64,000 nt of DNA. Origin: G965205255 sp965205255. Its GTDB lineage: Bacteria > Pseudomonadota > Gammaproteobacteria > Pseudomonadales > Endozoicomonadaceae. The translations under genes were made by a program, and so were the position numbers. Shown piece by piece: positions 10,287 through 18,732 of this stretch (positions are counted from its first letter, which is position 1; every line of letters starts with the position of its first letter). The notes beneath the pieces are model-generated. The model worked only from the letters and a program-made list of their open reading frames with translations. It did not search any database and had not been told where the DNA came from. Where the stretch lies: positions 3,406,892-3,470,891 of the forward strand of contig OZ242051.1 in assembly GCA_965205255.1 (NCBI GenBank), given 5' to 3'.

Positions 10287-10595
10287 AAAGCAATTTTGCT
10301 TCCCATTTTGGTAATTTTGCGGATGAGTTAAAAGCAGAGGGCTGGGGTGCTAAGTTGCCAGAATGAGGGTATAAGAGTCATGCTTCCATGGCTTACTTTG
10401 ATAGTTGTATGCCTGTTGCAGGGTAATAGGCGCTCATGGGGAAATAAACGAAAAGGTTTAGCACCTTGGGCTCAGCAAACATCAAAATATGTGGTTTCCA
10501 TGCTGGATCTAACAAAAAACAAAGATTGTGCTGATGTTATTTGCAACAACTCTGGAATACTTGAGTGTACAAAAAAAGGCAAATTTACTTATTAA
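10287..10595 (+). pseudogene. 3' remnant of a duplicated family A gene
   Basis: This DNA matches the last third of the family A gene (from about 8979 to its stop) almost base for base. It carries an in-frame TGA (CCA GAA TGA), a 13-base deletion after CTTTGAT, and a further C-to-A change producing another stop. The 5' two-thirds are missing. The downstream spacer and the start of the next family B gene are also duplicated. An A-B unit was therefore copied in tandem and the second A then collapsed. No functional product is expected. Confidence 0.9.
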
Positions 10596-10652
10596 TGCTT
10601 TCCACTGTGAAATTTTTATAAATTGATTTTTAGAGTAAAAGGATTGTACGTT

Positions 10653-11558
10653 ATGCCAAAAGCTAGTCGCATTCTATTGATGATTATTTTTCTTCTTCTG
10701 TTAGGAGAAAGTAGCGCCAAAGCACAACAAGGTTCATTTACTATCAGAAACTTACTGATAGCCCCAGTTGAAGTTTCCTTAACGTTTGTCTCTATTCAAG
10801 CAAGAAAAGTTATTACCCTTAAACCTAATCAGGAATTCCATATCAACTGGCTCGATTCTACATCAGGAAGAAGACTTTCAGGCTTTACTGTAAAAGAAAA
10901 AAATGATCAGTTTCCGTCAGTAATGACGGTAGCTTTTCGCGTAAGAAATGAAGGAGTATATGCCGTCGGCAATATTTCACATATTATAAACAAGCTTTTT
11001 ACGTTTGTTTATTCAACTCATTCAAAGTATGCTCGTGTATTTGGTGGCTACGAATATTTTTCTCTGAATCTGACCTCAAACAAGGTATACGGAAGTTTTA
11101 TAAAAACGTGCTCTCTTTTGAATAGTCCGAACGAGGATGAAATACATGCTCGTTGTCGATCGGGATCTTATGATCTCAACAGCGCTATTTTTGTAGGGGT
11201 GAAAGCACTGAAACAGGCAAGTAAATTGGCAGGTAGCCTGCCTTTACAGCTTGAAAATTCAGAAATTCGATGCGTCATTAACCGTTATGGGATTTGCGAC
11301 CTTTTAATGTTAACTCCCGGAGCAAAAAAGCAGGATCTGCCACAGGGTGACTATCTTAATAATAGTAGCATGACCTATTTTGATCGGTCTCACCATATTC
11401 TTCTGGCAGAAACATATCCAGATATAAAAACCCTCTATGATGATACGCGTATTATAAAGTTTCTCAATACAACTTATTTCTCTTATCTTGATTTGACAGG
11501 AAAAACCTGCAAAAACATTTTTTGGAATAAGGAGCATCAACTTGTGTGCAGTAAATAA
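10653..11558 (+). CDS. secreted protein, family B copy 2
   Basis: 301 residues, the same length as family B copy 1, with nearly identical signal peptide and first half. Substitutions are concentrated in the middle and C-terminal parts (for example CSLLNSPNEDE versus CNILKSPSENE). The ATG at 10653 follows AAAGGA by nine bases as in copy 1; a longer in-frame start at 10623 lies inside the duplicated spacer. The pair arose by tandem duplication and both frames remain open, so selection has probably kept both. It converges on kbl. No characterised family recognised. Confidence 0.75.
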   Translation: MPKASRILLMIIFLLLLGESSAKAQQGSFTIRNLLIAPVEVSLTFVSIQARKVITLKPNQEFHINWLDSTSGRRLSGFTVKEKNDQFPSVMTVAFRVRNEGVYAVGNISHIINKLFTFVYSTHSKYARVFGGYEYFSLNLTSNKVYGSFIKTCSLLNSPNEDEIHARCRSGSYDLNSAIFVGVKALKQASKLAGSLPLQLENSEIRCVINRYGICDLLMLTPGAKKQDLPQGDYLNNSSMTYFDRSHHILLAETYPDIKTLYDDTRIIKFLNTTYFSYLDLTGKTCKNIFWNKEHQLVCSK

Positions 11559-11583
11559 TCAAACCAAAATGAATCTTTTCATA

Positions 11584-11613
11584 CCTGCTCTCATATCCAC
11601 AGATAGGAGCAGG
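11584..11613. terminator. hairpin between convergent genes
   Basis: CCTGCTC pairs with GAGCAGG around a partly paired TATC/GATA interior. It sits between the convergent family B gene and kbl. There is no following T-run, so intrinsic termination is only possible, not shown. Confidence 0.35.
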
Positions 11614-11623
11614 AGTGCTACAG

Positions 11624-12820
11624 TCAGCCAATTACTCCTAATTTTCGTCCTGTCTTTTTAAACGCATCAATTGCTTTATCAATATGCTCTTTAGTGTGTA
11701 CTGCTGACATTTGCGTCCTGATACGTGCCTGACCTTTTGGTACAACAGGAAAAGAAAAGCCAATCACGTAAATACCCTCTTTTAACATTTCTTCTGCAAA
11801 GTTTTTAGCTAAGGTGGCATCACCTAGCATTACAGGAATAATCGGATGATCTTTCCCTGTAAGGGTAAAACCAAGGTTTTGCATTTGTTCTCTAAAGTAA
11901 ATACTATTGTCTCTAAGTTTCTGGCGTCTTTCGTGACCTGATTCCAGCATTTCAATTACTTTTACCGATCCGGCTGCAATTGTTGGGCAAAGGGTATTAG
12001 AAAACAGGTAAGGACGCGAACGATTTCGCAGCCAGTCAACCAGTTCTTTTTTTCCACTGGTATAACCACCTGAAGCTCCACCTAATGCTTTTCCCAGCGT
12101 GCCGGTAATAATGTCAACACGATTCATTACGTTACAGTACTCGTGAGTACCTCTGCCAGTTTCACCAATAAAACCTACTGCATGAGAGTCATCGAGCATT
12201 ACTAACGCATTATATTTGTCGGCAAGGTCACAAATAGCGTGCAGATCAGCAATTATACCATCCATGGAGAAAACACCATCGGTAGCAATCAGCTTATAAA
12301 CTGCCCCATCGGCATCAGCCTGCTTCAATTTTGCTTCTAGGTCTTCCATGCAGTTATTGTTATAACGATAACGTTTGGCTTTACACAAGCGGATGCCATC
12401 AATAATACTTGCATGATTAAGTGCATCACTGATAATTGCATCTTCAGCACCTAACAATGTTTCAAACAAACCACCATTGGCATCAAAACAAGAAGAATAA
12501 AGAATCGTGTCTTCCATACCTAAAAAATCAGAAATCTTTTTCTCAAGGGTTTTATGAATATCTTGCGTACCGCAGATAAACCGCACGGAGGCCATCCCGT
12601 ATCCGTAATGAGTCAATGCTTGTTTACCTTCTTCAATCAATTCTTGAGCATTGGCTAAACCAAGATAATTATTAGCACAAAAATTTAATACATGCTTATC
12701 TGAACTGACTTCAATCAGAGCTTGTTGCTGACTGGTAATTACCCTTTCATCTTTATATAAGCCCTGTGCTTTTAGGGTTTGGATGTTCTGTTGTAAAGAT
12801 TCATAAAAATTGCTGTTCAT
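11624..12820 (-). CDS. kbl: 2-amino-3-ketobutyrate CoA ligase (glycine C-acetyltransferase)
   Basis: A 398-residue cytosolic PLP enzyme of the alpha-oxoamine synthase family. It cleaves 2-amino-3-ketobutyrate with CoA to glycine and acetyl-CoA, the second step of threonine breakdown. The PLP lysine is K244 in TGTLGKALGGASGGY, the cofactor-binding aspartate lies in VMLDDSHAVGF, and the substrate region is FCANNYLGL. The length equals the E. coli enzyme (398). Its usual downstream partner tdh is found only at 1-907, beyond the inserted RHS island. The gene is divergent from prc, with 274 bases between that hold both promoters. Confidence 0.97.
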   Translation of the reverse strand: MNSNFYESLQQNIQTLKAQGLYKDERVITSQQQALIEVSSDKHVLNFCANNYLGLANAQELIEEGKQALTHYGYGMASVRFICGTQDIHKTLEKKISDFLGMEDTILYSSCFDANGGLFETLLGAEDAIISDALNHASIIDGIRLCKAKRYRYNNNCMEDLEAKLKQADADGAVYKLIATDGVFSMDGIIADLHAICDLADKYNALVMLDDSHAVGFIGETGRGTHEYCNVMNRVDIITGTLGKALGGASGGYTSGKKELVDWLRNRSRPYLFSNTLCPTIAAGSVKVIEMLESGHERRQKLRDNSIYFREQMQNLGFTLTGKDHPIIPVMLGDATLAKNFAEEMLKEGIYVIGFSFPVVPKGQARIRTQMSAVHTKEHIDKAIDAFKKTGRKLGVIG

Positions 12821-13094
12821 TATTATTCGCTCCTGACCATAAAGAAAAAAATAGTAGTAAAATTAGTACAAGTAGTAAATAATCAAGTATTATAAAGCTT
12901 AGAAGTATGTTGGCATTCACTTTTTTCTTTTATTTTTTTTTGCTAGGTTGTTCGACACACTAGACAACAAAAAAATATGATACTCACTCTATGATGGGCG
13001 TTACTTTTGTTATATCCTTTTATTAGCTTTATATGACACGTCTTCATGTCTTTTTGTAGTGAGTGGATTATAACATCGTTATGATGGGGTACGA

Positions 13095-15221
13095 ATGAGA
13101 TTTAAATTACTAATAACGCCAAAATGGTCGCTTCTTGTTTTCGTGCTTTTATGTCCGGCATTACTCTTTGCTGAATCATCACTGCCACCTATTCAACTTA
13201 ATATCAAGCCTAGTTTAAGCCAGGCGATTGTGGCCGTTAATACAACACAGATTTTATCTAAAAATGCCTATAGTAAACTTCTTCAGAATAAGGCAACATC
13301 CCAGCTTTTTTACAAGGCTTACTTGAATGATCTCGATCCGCAACACACTTTCTTTACTCGCTCTGATATTGATACTATAAAAGCTTATAAAGATGATTTG
13401 CTCACTGATTTAAAAAGTGGTCATATTGTCCCAGGATTTATTATCTTTCAAATTTATCAGAAACGGTATAAAGAGTATTTGAATTATCAGCTGGGCATAA
13501 TTAAAACCGGGCTAGATAAACTGGATCTTAAAACCGACGAAACCTTACTAGCCAACCGAGAAAAAAGCGACTGGGTTTTTGACACCAAAGCACAAAAAAA
13601 ATTATGGAAAAAGCAATTGATCAACACCGTTATCAGCATGAAAATTAACGGAAAAAAGATTAAAAGCATCGAAGAACAATTAACAAGGCGCTATAAAAAC
13701 CAATTAAAACAACTAAAACAAACTAAAGCTGAAGATGTATTTCAACTGTATATAAACGCCTACACCACTCTTTATGATCCACATACACAATATTTTTCTC
13801 CTGCCAAAATGAAAAATTTCAACATTGATATGAGCCTTTCACTTGAAGGTATCGGTGCTGTACTTCAATTTGACAATGGTTATACAAAAGTTGTCAGTAT
13901 TGTCCCAGGAGGCCCTGCTGACAAGGCCGGTCAATTAAAGCCAGGAGATAAAATTTTAGGCGTTGCTCAAGGTGAAAAAGGTGCGTTCGAAGATGTGGTC
14001 GGCATGCGACTTGATGATGTAGTTGACCTTATCAGAGGGCCTAAAGAAAGTACTGTTCGGCTGGAAGTGATGCCAGCTTCACAAGAAGATAAAACTCGTG
14101 TTTACACCATAGTTCGCAATAAAGTTAAATTGGAAGAGCAGTCGGCTAAAGAGACAACCTTCGATGTGAAGTTGGATGATAAAAATTATAAAATCGGTGT
14201 GTTACGCATACCTACTTTTTATCTCGATTTTAAAGCAGCAATGCAAGGGTCTGTAAATTATAAAAGCACCACACGCGATGTCCGAAAATTATTAATGAAT
14301 CTTAAAAAAGAAAAAGTTGATGGCATTATTATCGATCTTCGTGGTAACGGGGGTGGAGCATTACAGGAAGCCGTTAGTCTTACAAGATTGTTTATTCCGA
14401 AGGGACCTGCTGTGATTGTGAAAAATAGCCATGGAAAAATTGATTCACAACAAAACAATAATGAAAAAACTATCTACAAAGGTCCACTAGCGGTGGTCGT
14501 TAACCGATTAAGCGCTTCGGCTTCAGAAATATTTGCAGGTGCAATGCAAGATTATAATCGAGCCATTATTATCGGTGGTCGAACTTACGGTAAAGGGACG
14601 GTGCAAACTATTAAGCCTCTTAATAGCGGTCAGATTAAACTAACAATCGCAAAATTTTACCGTGTTTCAGGTCAAAGCACACAAAATAAAGGCGTGGAGC
14701 CGGATATTAAATTCCCTTCTCTGATCGATACTAAAATCATTGGAGAAAGCACGCAAAAGAATGCGCTGACTTGGGATACCATCAAACCTGGTAACTATAA
14801 GCCAGAACCCACTTTAAAAAATGCCATTAAAGTTATTAATAAAAACTTTATTCAGCAAGAAAAAACCTCGCCTTATTTTCAGTATGTCTATGCATTAAAA
14901 AAATTAAATCAGGCTTATAAAAACCAAACGTTACTGAGTCTAAATTTTGCCGAAAGAAAAAGTCAGTTTAATTCACTACAGGAAAAACAGTTAGCCATTG
15001 AAAACAAGTTGAGAAAATCAAAAGGACAAGCACCAATCAAGACCCTGAAAGAAATGGAAAAGGAACAAACACCCATCATTTTTTCCCCAAAAAAAGAGGA
15101 TCCAAAAAATGATGACTATCTAAAAGAAGCCGGTGTGATTATCACAAACTATATTCATTATGAAAATAAAAATAAAAATAAAAATAAAAATAAAAAAGTA
15201 AAACATTCCAGTTGGAATTAG
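13095..15221 (+). CDS. prc: periplasmic tail-specific protease (C-terminal processing peptidase)
   Basis: 708 residues with a signal peptide (about 1-26). An N-terminal helical domain is followed by a PDZ domain (about 240-325, containing GPADKAGQLKPGDKI) and an S41 peptidase core. The SASASE motif is at 473-478. Ser475 and Lys500 have the 25-residue spacing of the known Ser/Lys dyad, and DLRGNGGGAL supplies the oxyanion region. In E. coli Prc trims FtsI and, with NlpI, degrades MepS. The extreme C-terminus ends in an Asn-Lys run coded by a hexamer repeat, followed by KVKHSSWN. Family and catalytic residues are clear. Confidence 0.95.
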   Translation: MRFKLLITPKWSLLVFVLLCPALLFAESSLPPIQLNIKPSLSQAIVAVNTTQILSKNAYSKLLQNKATSQLFYKAYLNDLDPQHTFFTRSDIDTIKAYKDDLLTDLKSGHIVPGFIIFQIYQKRYKEYLNYQLGIIKTGLDKLDLKTDETLLANREKSDWVFDTKAQKKLWKKQLINTVISMKINGKKIKSIEEQLTRRYKNQLKQLKQTKAEDVFQLYINAYTTLYDPHTQYFSPAKMKNFNIDMSLSLEGIGAVLQFDNGYTKVVSIVPGGPADKAGQLKPGDKILGVAQGEKGAFEDVVGMRLDDVVDLIRGPKESTVRLEVMPASQEDKTRVYTIVRNKVKLEEQSAKETTFDVKLDDKNYKIGVLRIPTFYLDFKAAMQGSVNYKSTTRDVRKLLMNLKKEKVDGIIIDLRGNGGGALQEAVSLTRLFIPKGPAVIVKNSHGKIDSQQNNNEKTIYKGPLAVVVNRLSASASEIFAGAMQDYNRAIIIGGRTYGKGTVQTIKPLNSGQIKLTIAKFYRVSGQSTQNKGVEPDIKFPSLIDTKIIGESTQKNALTWDTIKPGNYKPEPTLKNAIKVINKNFIQQEKTSPYFQYVYALKKLNQAYKNQTLLSLNFAERKSQFNSLQEKQLAIENKLRKSKGQAPIKTLKEMEKEQTPIIFSPKKEDPKNDDYLKEAGVIITNYIHYENKNKNKNKNKKVKHSSWN
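15168..15191 (+). repeat. (AAAAAT)4 microsatellite inside prc
   Basis: Four perfect AAAAAT hexamers encode alternating Lys-Asn near the Prc C-terminus. Because the unit is six bases, slippage changes tail length but not frame. Confidence 0.85.
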
Positions 15222-15366
15222 CTATTTAGTGCTATCCCGGCTCAATAAAATTCTGTCATTTAACTGATGGTTTTGTAAAAAAATAAGCCTTTCAAGCAAC
15301 GCTAAAAAAGCAAAAGTCAGAAAACAAACAAGCCGGGAATATCTATTTTATTTTACTGATTACAAA

Positions 15367-15705
15367 CTAGAGAGCGTCTTCACCACACTCTCCTGTTCTG
15401 ATACGAATAATCTGATCCAACTCTGAAACAAAAATTTTTCCATCTCCTATTTTCCCGCTATTAGCTGCCCTTTGTACAGCTTCGATGACAAGATCTAATA
15501 AATTATCACCAACTACCATTTCTATTTTTATTTTTGGTAAAAAATCCACCACATATTCTGCCCCACGATAAAGTTCTGTATGGCCTTTTTGTCTTCCAAA
15601 GCCTTTAACTTCGGTAACAGTCATGCCATAAACCCCTACATCCCCCAGTGCTTCCCTGACACTGTCCAGCTTAAAAGGCTTAATAATTGCTGTAATTAAT
15701 TTCAT
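15367..15705 (-). CDS. glnK: nitrogen regulatory P-II protein (GlnK type)
   Basis: 112 residues, the standard P-II length. The T-loop carries the uridylylation site Tyr51 in RGAEYVVDFLPK, and the B-loop TGKIGDGK-like segment appears as SGKIGDGK. The N-terminus MKLITAIIKPFKL and the ending RTGECGEDAL are closer to GlnK than to GlnB. P-II trimers sense 2-oxoglutarate and ATP/ADP and control GlnE, NtrB and, for GlnK, AmtB. The usual partner amtB is not adjacent; the downstream neighbour is prc on the other strand. GlnB cannot be fully excluded without a tree. Confidence 0.9.
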   Translation of the reverse strand: MKLITAIIKPFKLDSVREALGDVGVYGMTVTEVKGFGRQKGHTELYRGAEYVVDFLPKIKIEMVVGDNLLDLVIEAVQRAANSGKIGDGKIFVSELDQIIRIRTGECGEDAL

Positions 15706-16018
15706 TCGTATAACTCCCAGAGTTTTTTAGTTCTAAAGTTACCTTGGTTCGGCATAAGAAAAGAGTTTAAAATACATAGCATGGATTCTGCCAACAATAT
15801 AAAAACAAATAATTTACTACACTAAACTCTATTTTCAGCGATGTTAATCGTTTTTACCACACCTATAAACTAAAATTTGAGCGATATTGACTAGGGCTTG
15901 GTAAAAGAAAATGCACAAACGCCTACACGCTTTGTCAGATTGAAGTAGTAGGGTAATCCCCCCAGAAAATAACCGTATTTAAAAGTAGACTGTTAAGAAA
16001 TGAGAAAAGAGGTCTGCG

Positions 16019-16285
16019 ATGAAGAAGTCACGTTTTACTGAAACACAGATTATTAACATCCTGAAAGAAAGTGAAAATGGTTTGCCAGTGGCTGAAATAT
16101 GTCGCAAACATGGGATGAGCGAAGCAACATTTTATAAATGGCGAGCAAAATACGGTGGTATGGATGTTTCGCTGATGAAGCAGTTTAAGACACTGGAAGA
16201 AGAAAACCGGCGTTTAAAAAAGATGTATGCTGAAGAGCGATTGAAAGCAGATATTCTTCAGGAGGCTATCGAAAAAAAGTGGTAA
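16019..16285 (+). CDS. IS3-family transposase OrfA
   Basis: 88 residues: a helix-turn-helix of the IS3 OrfA/HTH_Tnp_1 family (AEICRKHGMSEATFYKW) followed by a leucine-rich coiled coil (about 60-85). It binds the element ends. The last codons contain the frameshift heptamer described separately. It differs from copy 2 by only two residues (H/Q and A/V). Confidence 0.93.
   Translation: MKKSRFTETQIINILKESENGLPVAEICRKHGMSEATFYKWRAKYGGMDVSLMKQFKTLEEENRRLKKMYAEERLKADILQEAIEKKW
16273..16279 (+). promoter_or_regulatory. programmed -1 frameshift site A_AAA_AAG
   Basis: In the orfA frame the codons read GAA AAA AAG TGG TAA, so the heptamer A AAA AAG is exactly in phase as X XXY YYZ. Slippage by -1 continues as GTG GTA AAG into orfB. 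This is the known way IS3 elements make the OrfAB transposase. The second copy has the same site. Confidence 0.85.
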
Positions 16286-17124
16286 AGCCCTGTCAAAGAA
16301 AGGTACTGGCACAAAGGGCAGTAAACAAACGTCACATCAGTATACGAACGGCATGTTGCTGCTTTAAAATCAGTGAAACCTGCTATCGGTACAAGTCTGT
16401 ACTGAGTTCAGATAATGAACTCATAGCCAATGAACTAATGCGCCTGATTAATGAACACCGCACATGGGGTTTTGGTTTGTGCTTTTTATATCTGCGTAAT
16501 GTTCAAGGCTGTCCATATAATCATAAGCGGGTTTACCGTATTTATTGCGAGCTTGCATTGAATCTACGGATCAAACCTAAACGGCGATTAAAACGAGATA
16601 AGCCAGAAAGATTAGAGGTCCCTGCAAATATCAATAATTCCTGGTCAATGGACTTTATGCAGGATACACTGGCAACAGGAAAAAACTTCAGGACGTTTAA
16701 TGTTCTGGATGACTGCAACCGTGAAGGTTTGGGTATTGAAGTGGATCATTCATTACCTTCTTTAAGAGTTATTCGAACGTTGGAACGTATTATGACATGG
16801 CGAGGTCAGCCATCAAGGATTCGATGCGACAATGGTCCGGAGTATATCAGTGTTGAGATACGTCAATGGGCAAAGAAAAAAGGTATTGTGCTGCAATATA
16901 TTCAACCGGGCAAGCCACAACAAAATGCTTATGTGGAAAGATACAACAGAACTGTCAGACATGAATGGCTGAATCAACATTTGTTTGAATCACTGGATCA
17001 CGCCAGAGAAACGGCAACACAATGGCTCTGGCAATACAACAATGAAAGGCCTAATATGGCTTTAGGCGGAATAACCCCAAAACAGAAACTTGAGCAATTG
17101 AATTCTACTTTTGAAAGCGGTTAA
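16279..17124 (+). CDS. IS3-family transposase OrfB (DDE catalytic part)
   Basis: 281 residues in the -1 frame relative to orfA, overlapping it by seven bases and opening at GTG. It is an rve-type integrase core: first Asp in WSMDFMQD, second Asp in RCDNGPEY, Glu in NAYVERYNRT. It is most likely made as an OrfAB fusion. The copy at 41234 differs at two residues (I/T and V/I). Confidence 0.93.
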   Translation: MVKPCQRKVLAQRAVNKRHISIRTACCCFKISETCYRYKSVLSSDNELIANELMRLINEHRTWGFGLCFLYLRNVQGCPYNHKRVYRIYCELALNLRIKPKRRLKRDKPERLEVPANINNSWSMDFMQDTLATGKNFRTFNVLDDCNREGLGIEVDHSLPSLRVIRTLERIMTWRGQPSRIRCDNGPEYISVEIRQWAKKKGIVLQYIQPGKPQQNAYVERYNRTVRHEWLNQHLFESLDHARETATQWLWQYNNERPNMALGGITPKQKLEQLNSTFESG

Positions 17125-17250
17125 TAATGGGGGGATTACCATGGAAAAACCGTGAATAAATGCAACACTTATCAACTATGCTGTAATTTGCAGGGACTAA
17201 CCTATGTAAAAGATATAATCGGCTCAAACAGATGACATTCAAACCTTCAC

Positions 17251-17280
17251 ATAATATTAACCTGTACAGGTTAATATTAT
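17251..17280. promoter_or_regulatory. 30-bp perfect palindrome
   Basis: The two 15-base arms ATAATATTAACCTGT and ACAGGTTAATATTAT are exact reverse complements with no spacer. It lies 240 bases before the coiled-coil gene and about 110 after the IS3 end. It could be an operator for a dimeric regulator or a cruciform-forming site. The rest of 17141-17520 shows no gene. Confidence 0.7.
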
Positions 17281-17520
17281 TCTTACTTAAATTATGCTTG
17301 ATAAAATAAATAATAGTGGTATTATGTTTCTATCCGTAGAGAGTTTTTTATTATATTTACTGTTAACTGAGATTTGGCGACGGTTACATTTTGTTGCTTT
17401 TTAAAAAAAATGATTAAACTTACTCCATTCCTACAGCCCGATTTTATGGGTTTATCAGGTGAAATTCTAAATTATTCATAGAGCTAAATTGTAACTAAAA
17501 ATACTTTGAGGTAAAAATAT

Positions 17521-17988
17521 ATGTCGACACTCAGTATGGGCGACCATTCTGTACAGGAAAATGACCAACATACTCTTGAACAAGCGCGTCTTGAGGCTTT
17601 GATTCAGCTAACCACCAGTCATAAAAAAGAAGTTCAGGGTTTGCTGTCCCAACTGGAAAGTGCCGAACGCAAAGCTAACAAACTTGAAGGTCAGGTAAAA
17701 GCACTTGATAATGAGCTTAAAGCTCACCGCGCATCCAACCCTGACAGAATGAAAAAACAGATTAAGCGATTGCAAGAACAAAATCGTGTGATGGTTGTTG
17801 AAAACAACACGCTAAAGGCAAAACAAAAGCAAATACAGCAGCAGCTACAAAGCTCGAAGTTAGAGTTAGAACGTCTTCGCAATGAGAAGAAAGACTCTGA
17901 AGAAGCTAAAGAAGCTAAAGAAGCTAAAGAAGTTAAAGAAGCTAAAGAAACTAAAGAAACTAAAGACAAGGTTGCCGAGATAGAATAG
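17521..17988 (+). CDS. coiled-coil protein with EAK-repeat tail
   Basis: 155 residues, no signal peptide or membrane segment. Residues about 15-125 have heptad-like Leu/Ala spacing with many Gln, Lys and Glu, predicting a long coiled coil. Residues about 128-148 are a charged Glu-Ala/Val/Thr-Lys run coded by a 9-base tandem repeat. The ATG follows TTGAGGTAAAAATAT, giving a plausible ribosome site. A terminator lies just downstream, so it is probably a single-gene unit. I do not recognise a family; a structural or scaffolding role is a guess. Confidence 0.7.
   Translation: MSTLSMGDHSVQENDQHTLEQARLEALIQLTTSHKKEVQGLLSQLESAERKANKLEGQVKALDNELKAHRASNPDRMKKQIKRLQEQNRVMVVENNTLKAKQKQIQQQLQSSKLELERLRNEKKDSEEAKEAKEAKEVKEAKETKETKDKVAEIE
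17902..17964 (+). repeat. 9-bp tandem repeat GAAGCTAAA, seven units
   Basis: Seven consecutive 9-mers: four exact GAAGCTAAA, one GAAGTTAAA and two GAAACTAAA. They code for EAK, EVK and ETK triplets. Copy number can vary without a frameshift. Confidence 0.9.
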
Positions 17989-18015
17989 TTTATATGATCT
18001 AAAGATCAGCAATAA

Positions 18016-18056
18016 AAAAGCCTGAAGTTCCATTGAGTATGAAATTTGAGGCTTTT
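18016..18056 (+). terminator. intrinsic terminator after the coiled-coil gene
   Basis: AAAAGCCT pairs with AGGCTTTT, with partial pairing continuing inward, 28 bases after the stop codon. The T-run is short, so efficiency is uncertain. Confidence 0.6.
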
Positions 18057-18184
18057 ATATCTGGTTTTAATGTTTAAATAGGCAATCTTCGTATAAGGTG
18101 CTTTCGCCGTTATCGATTTTTCTTTTGCAGATAAAACAGTGCTTGTCAGCTGTTACATTAACCTGCCGTCATAGATATTTTGGT

Positions 18185-18584
18185 CGCACTCTACTGCCAC
18201 TCTGTATTCACCTCATACAGCCAACCACCAAAGCATAGATCAGCATCTGTACGTAGCTTCCCCAACACATTTAAACCTGTCTTCTATACCATAATGAAAC
18301 ATAGTCAGCCCGTCGGTCTTCTTACCATTTTTTCCATATATCAAACATTGATACCTGAAATCAATACCCTTTTCTCTGATAGTTATTCAGTTAAGCAAAC
18401 GAAAGCTAAAACCTGCAAAATCGACGCTTTGTCAGTATCAGCAATTCAGACTTTTTTCATTTATCTCACGACTTCTGAATATTGCTCTACCATGAAAAAC
18501 TATTAGTACAGAAAGCAGCACAACAATAAACGTACTTTGAGGCTTTTTTATATTGGATATTGCCTCTAGAATCTTATTTTCCAT
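18185..18584 (-). pseudogene. decayed DDE transposase (element B), internally deleted
   Basis: The minus strand from 18584 reads MENKILEAISNIKKPQSTF, then VLLSVLIVFHGRAIFR, stops, and later YMEKNGKKTDGLTMFH and KLRTDADL. These match the transposase remnant at 44402-45257 (KPQRTF, MEKNGKRTEGLAKFH). Stops and deletions kill the frame. The upstream edge (to about 18625) carries the ACTTCGGACA end motif seen at other copies. The opposite-strand open frame at 18180-18506 is a shadow. This remnant is what I see in the gap 17989-18732. Confidence 0.75.
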
Positions 18585-18732
18585 AACTTACATGAATCAA
18601 GAAATGTCCGAAGTCTTGGTAGTAAACGATATGTTTTTTTGTGATGATTCTTAGTACACCTCCAACTTTAAGAAGTTTAATTTATCGCTTAAATTCAACT
18701 CTGTTAAATCCAATTGAATGGTGATCAAAATA

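Larger units (their letters stand above)
15952..17140 (+). mobile_element. IS3-family insertion sequence (IS407-like), copy 1
   Basis: 1189 bp. The ends form inverted repeats beginning GGTAATCCCCCCA, with imperfect similarity running a further 20 bases (AACCG, AAAAGTAG). Inside are orfA and orfB in the -1 arrangement. The copy at 40907-42095 has the same length and orientation. I see no convincing target duplication at either copy. The frames are intact, so it may be active. Confidence 0.92.

Noticed and set aside
10347..10595. 82-codon open frame between the two family B genes
   Set aside because: Only its last 40 codons are in the family A frame; the rest is read across a deletion and stop. 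It belongs to the pseudogene.
15235..15338. TCCCGGCT / AGCCGGGA inverted pair 88 bases apart between prc and glnK
   Set aside because: Arms are short and far apart, with no transposase or T-run, so neither terminator nor IS can be supported.
18180..18506. 108-codon plus-strand open frame
   Set aside because: It is the shadow of the decayed element B transposase, whose recognisable protein motifs are on the minus strand.
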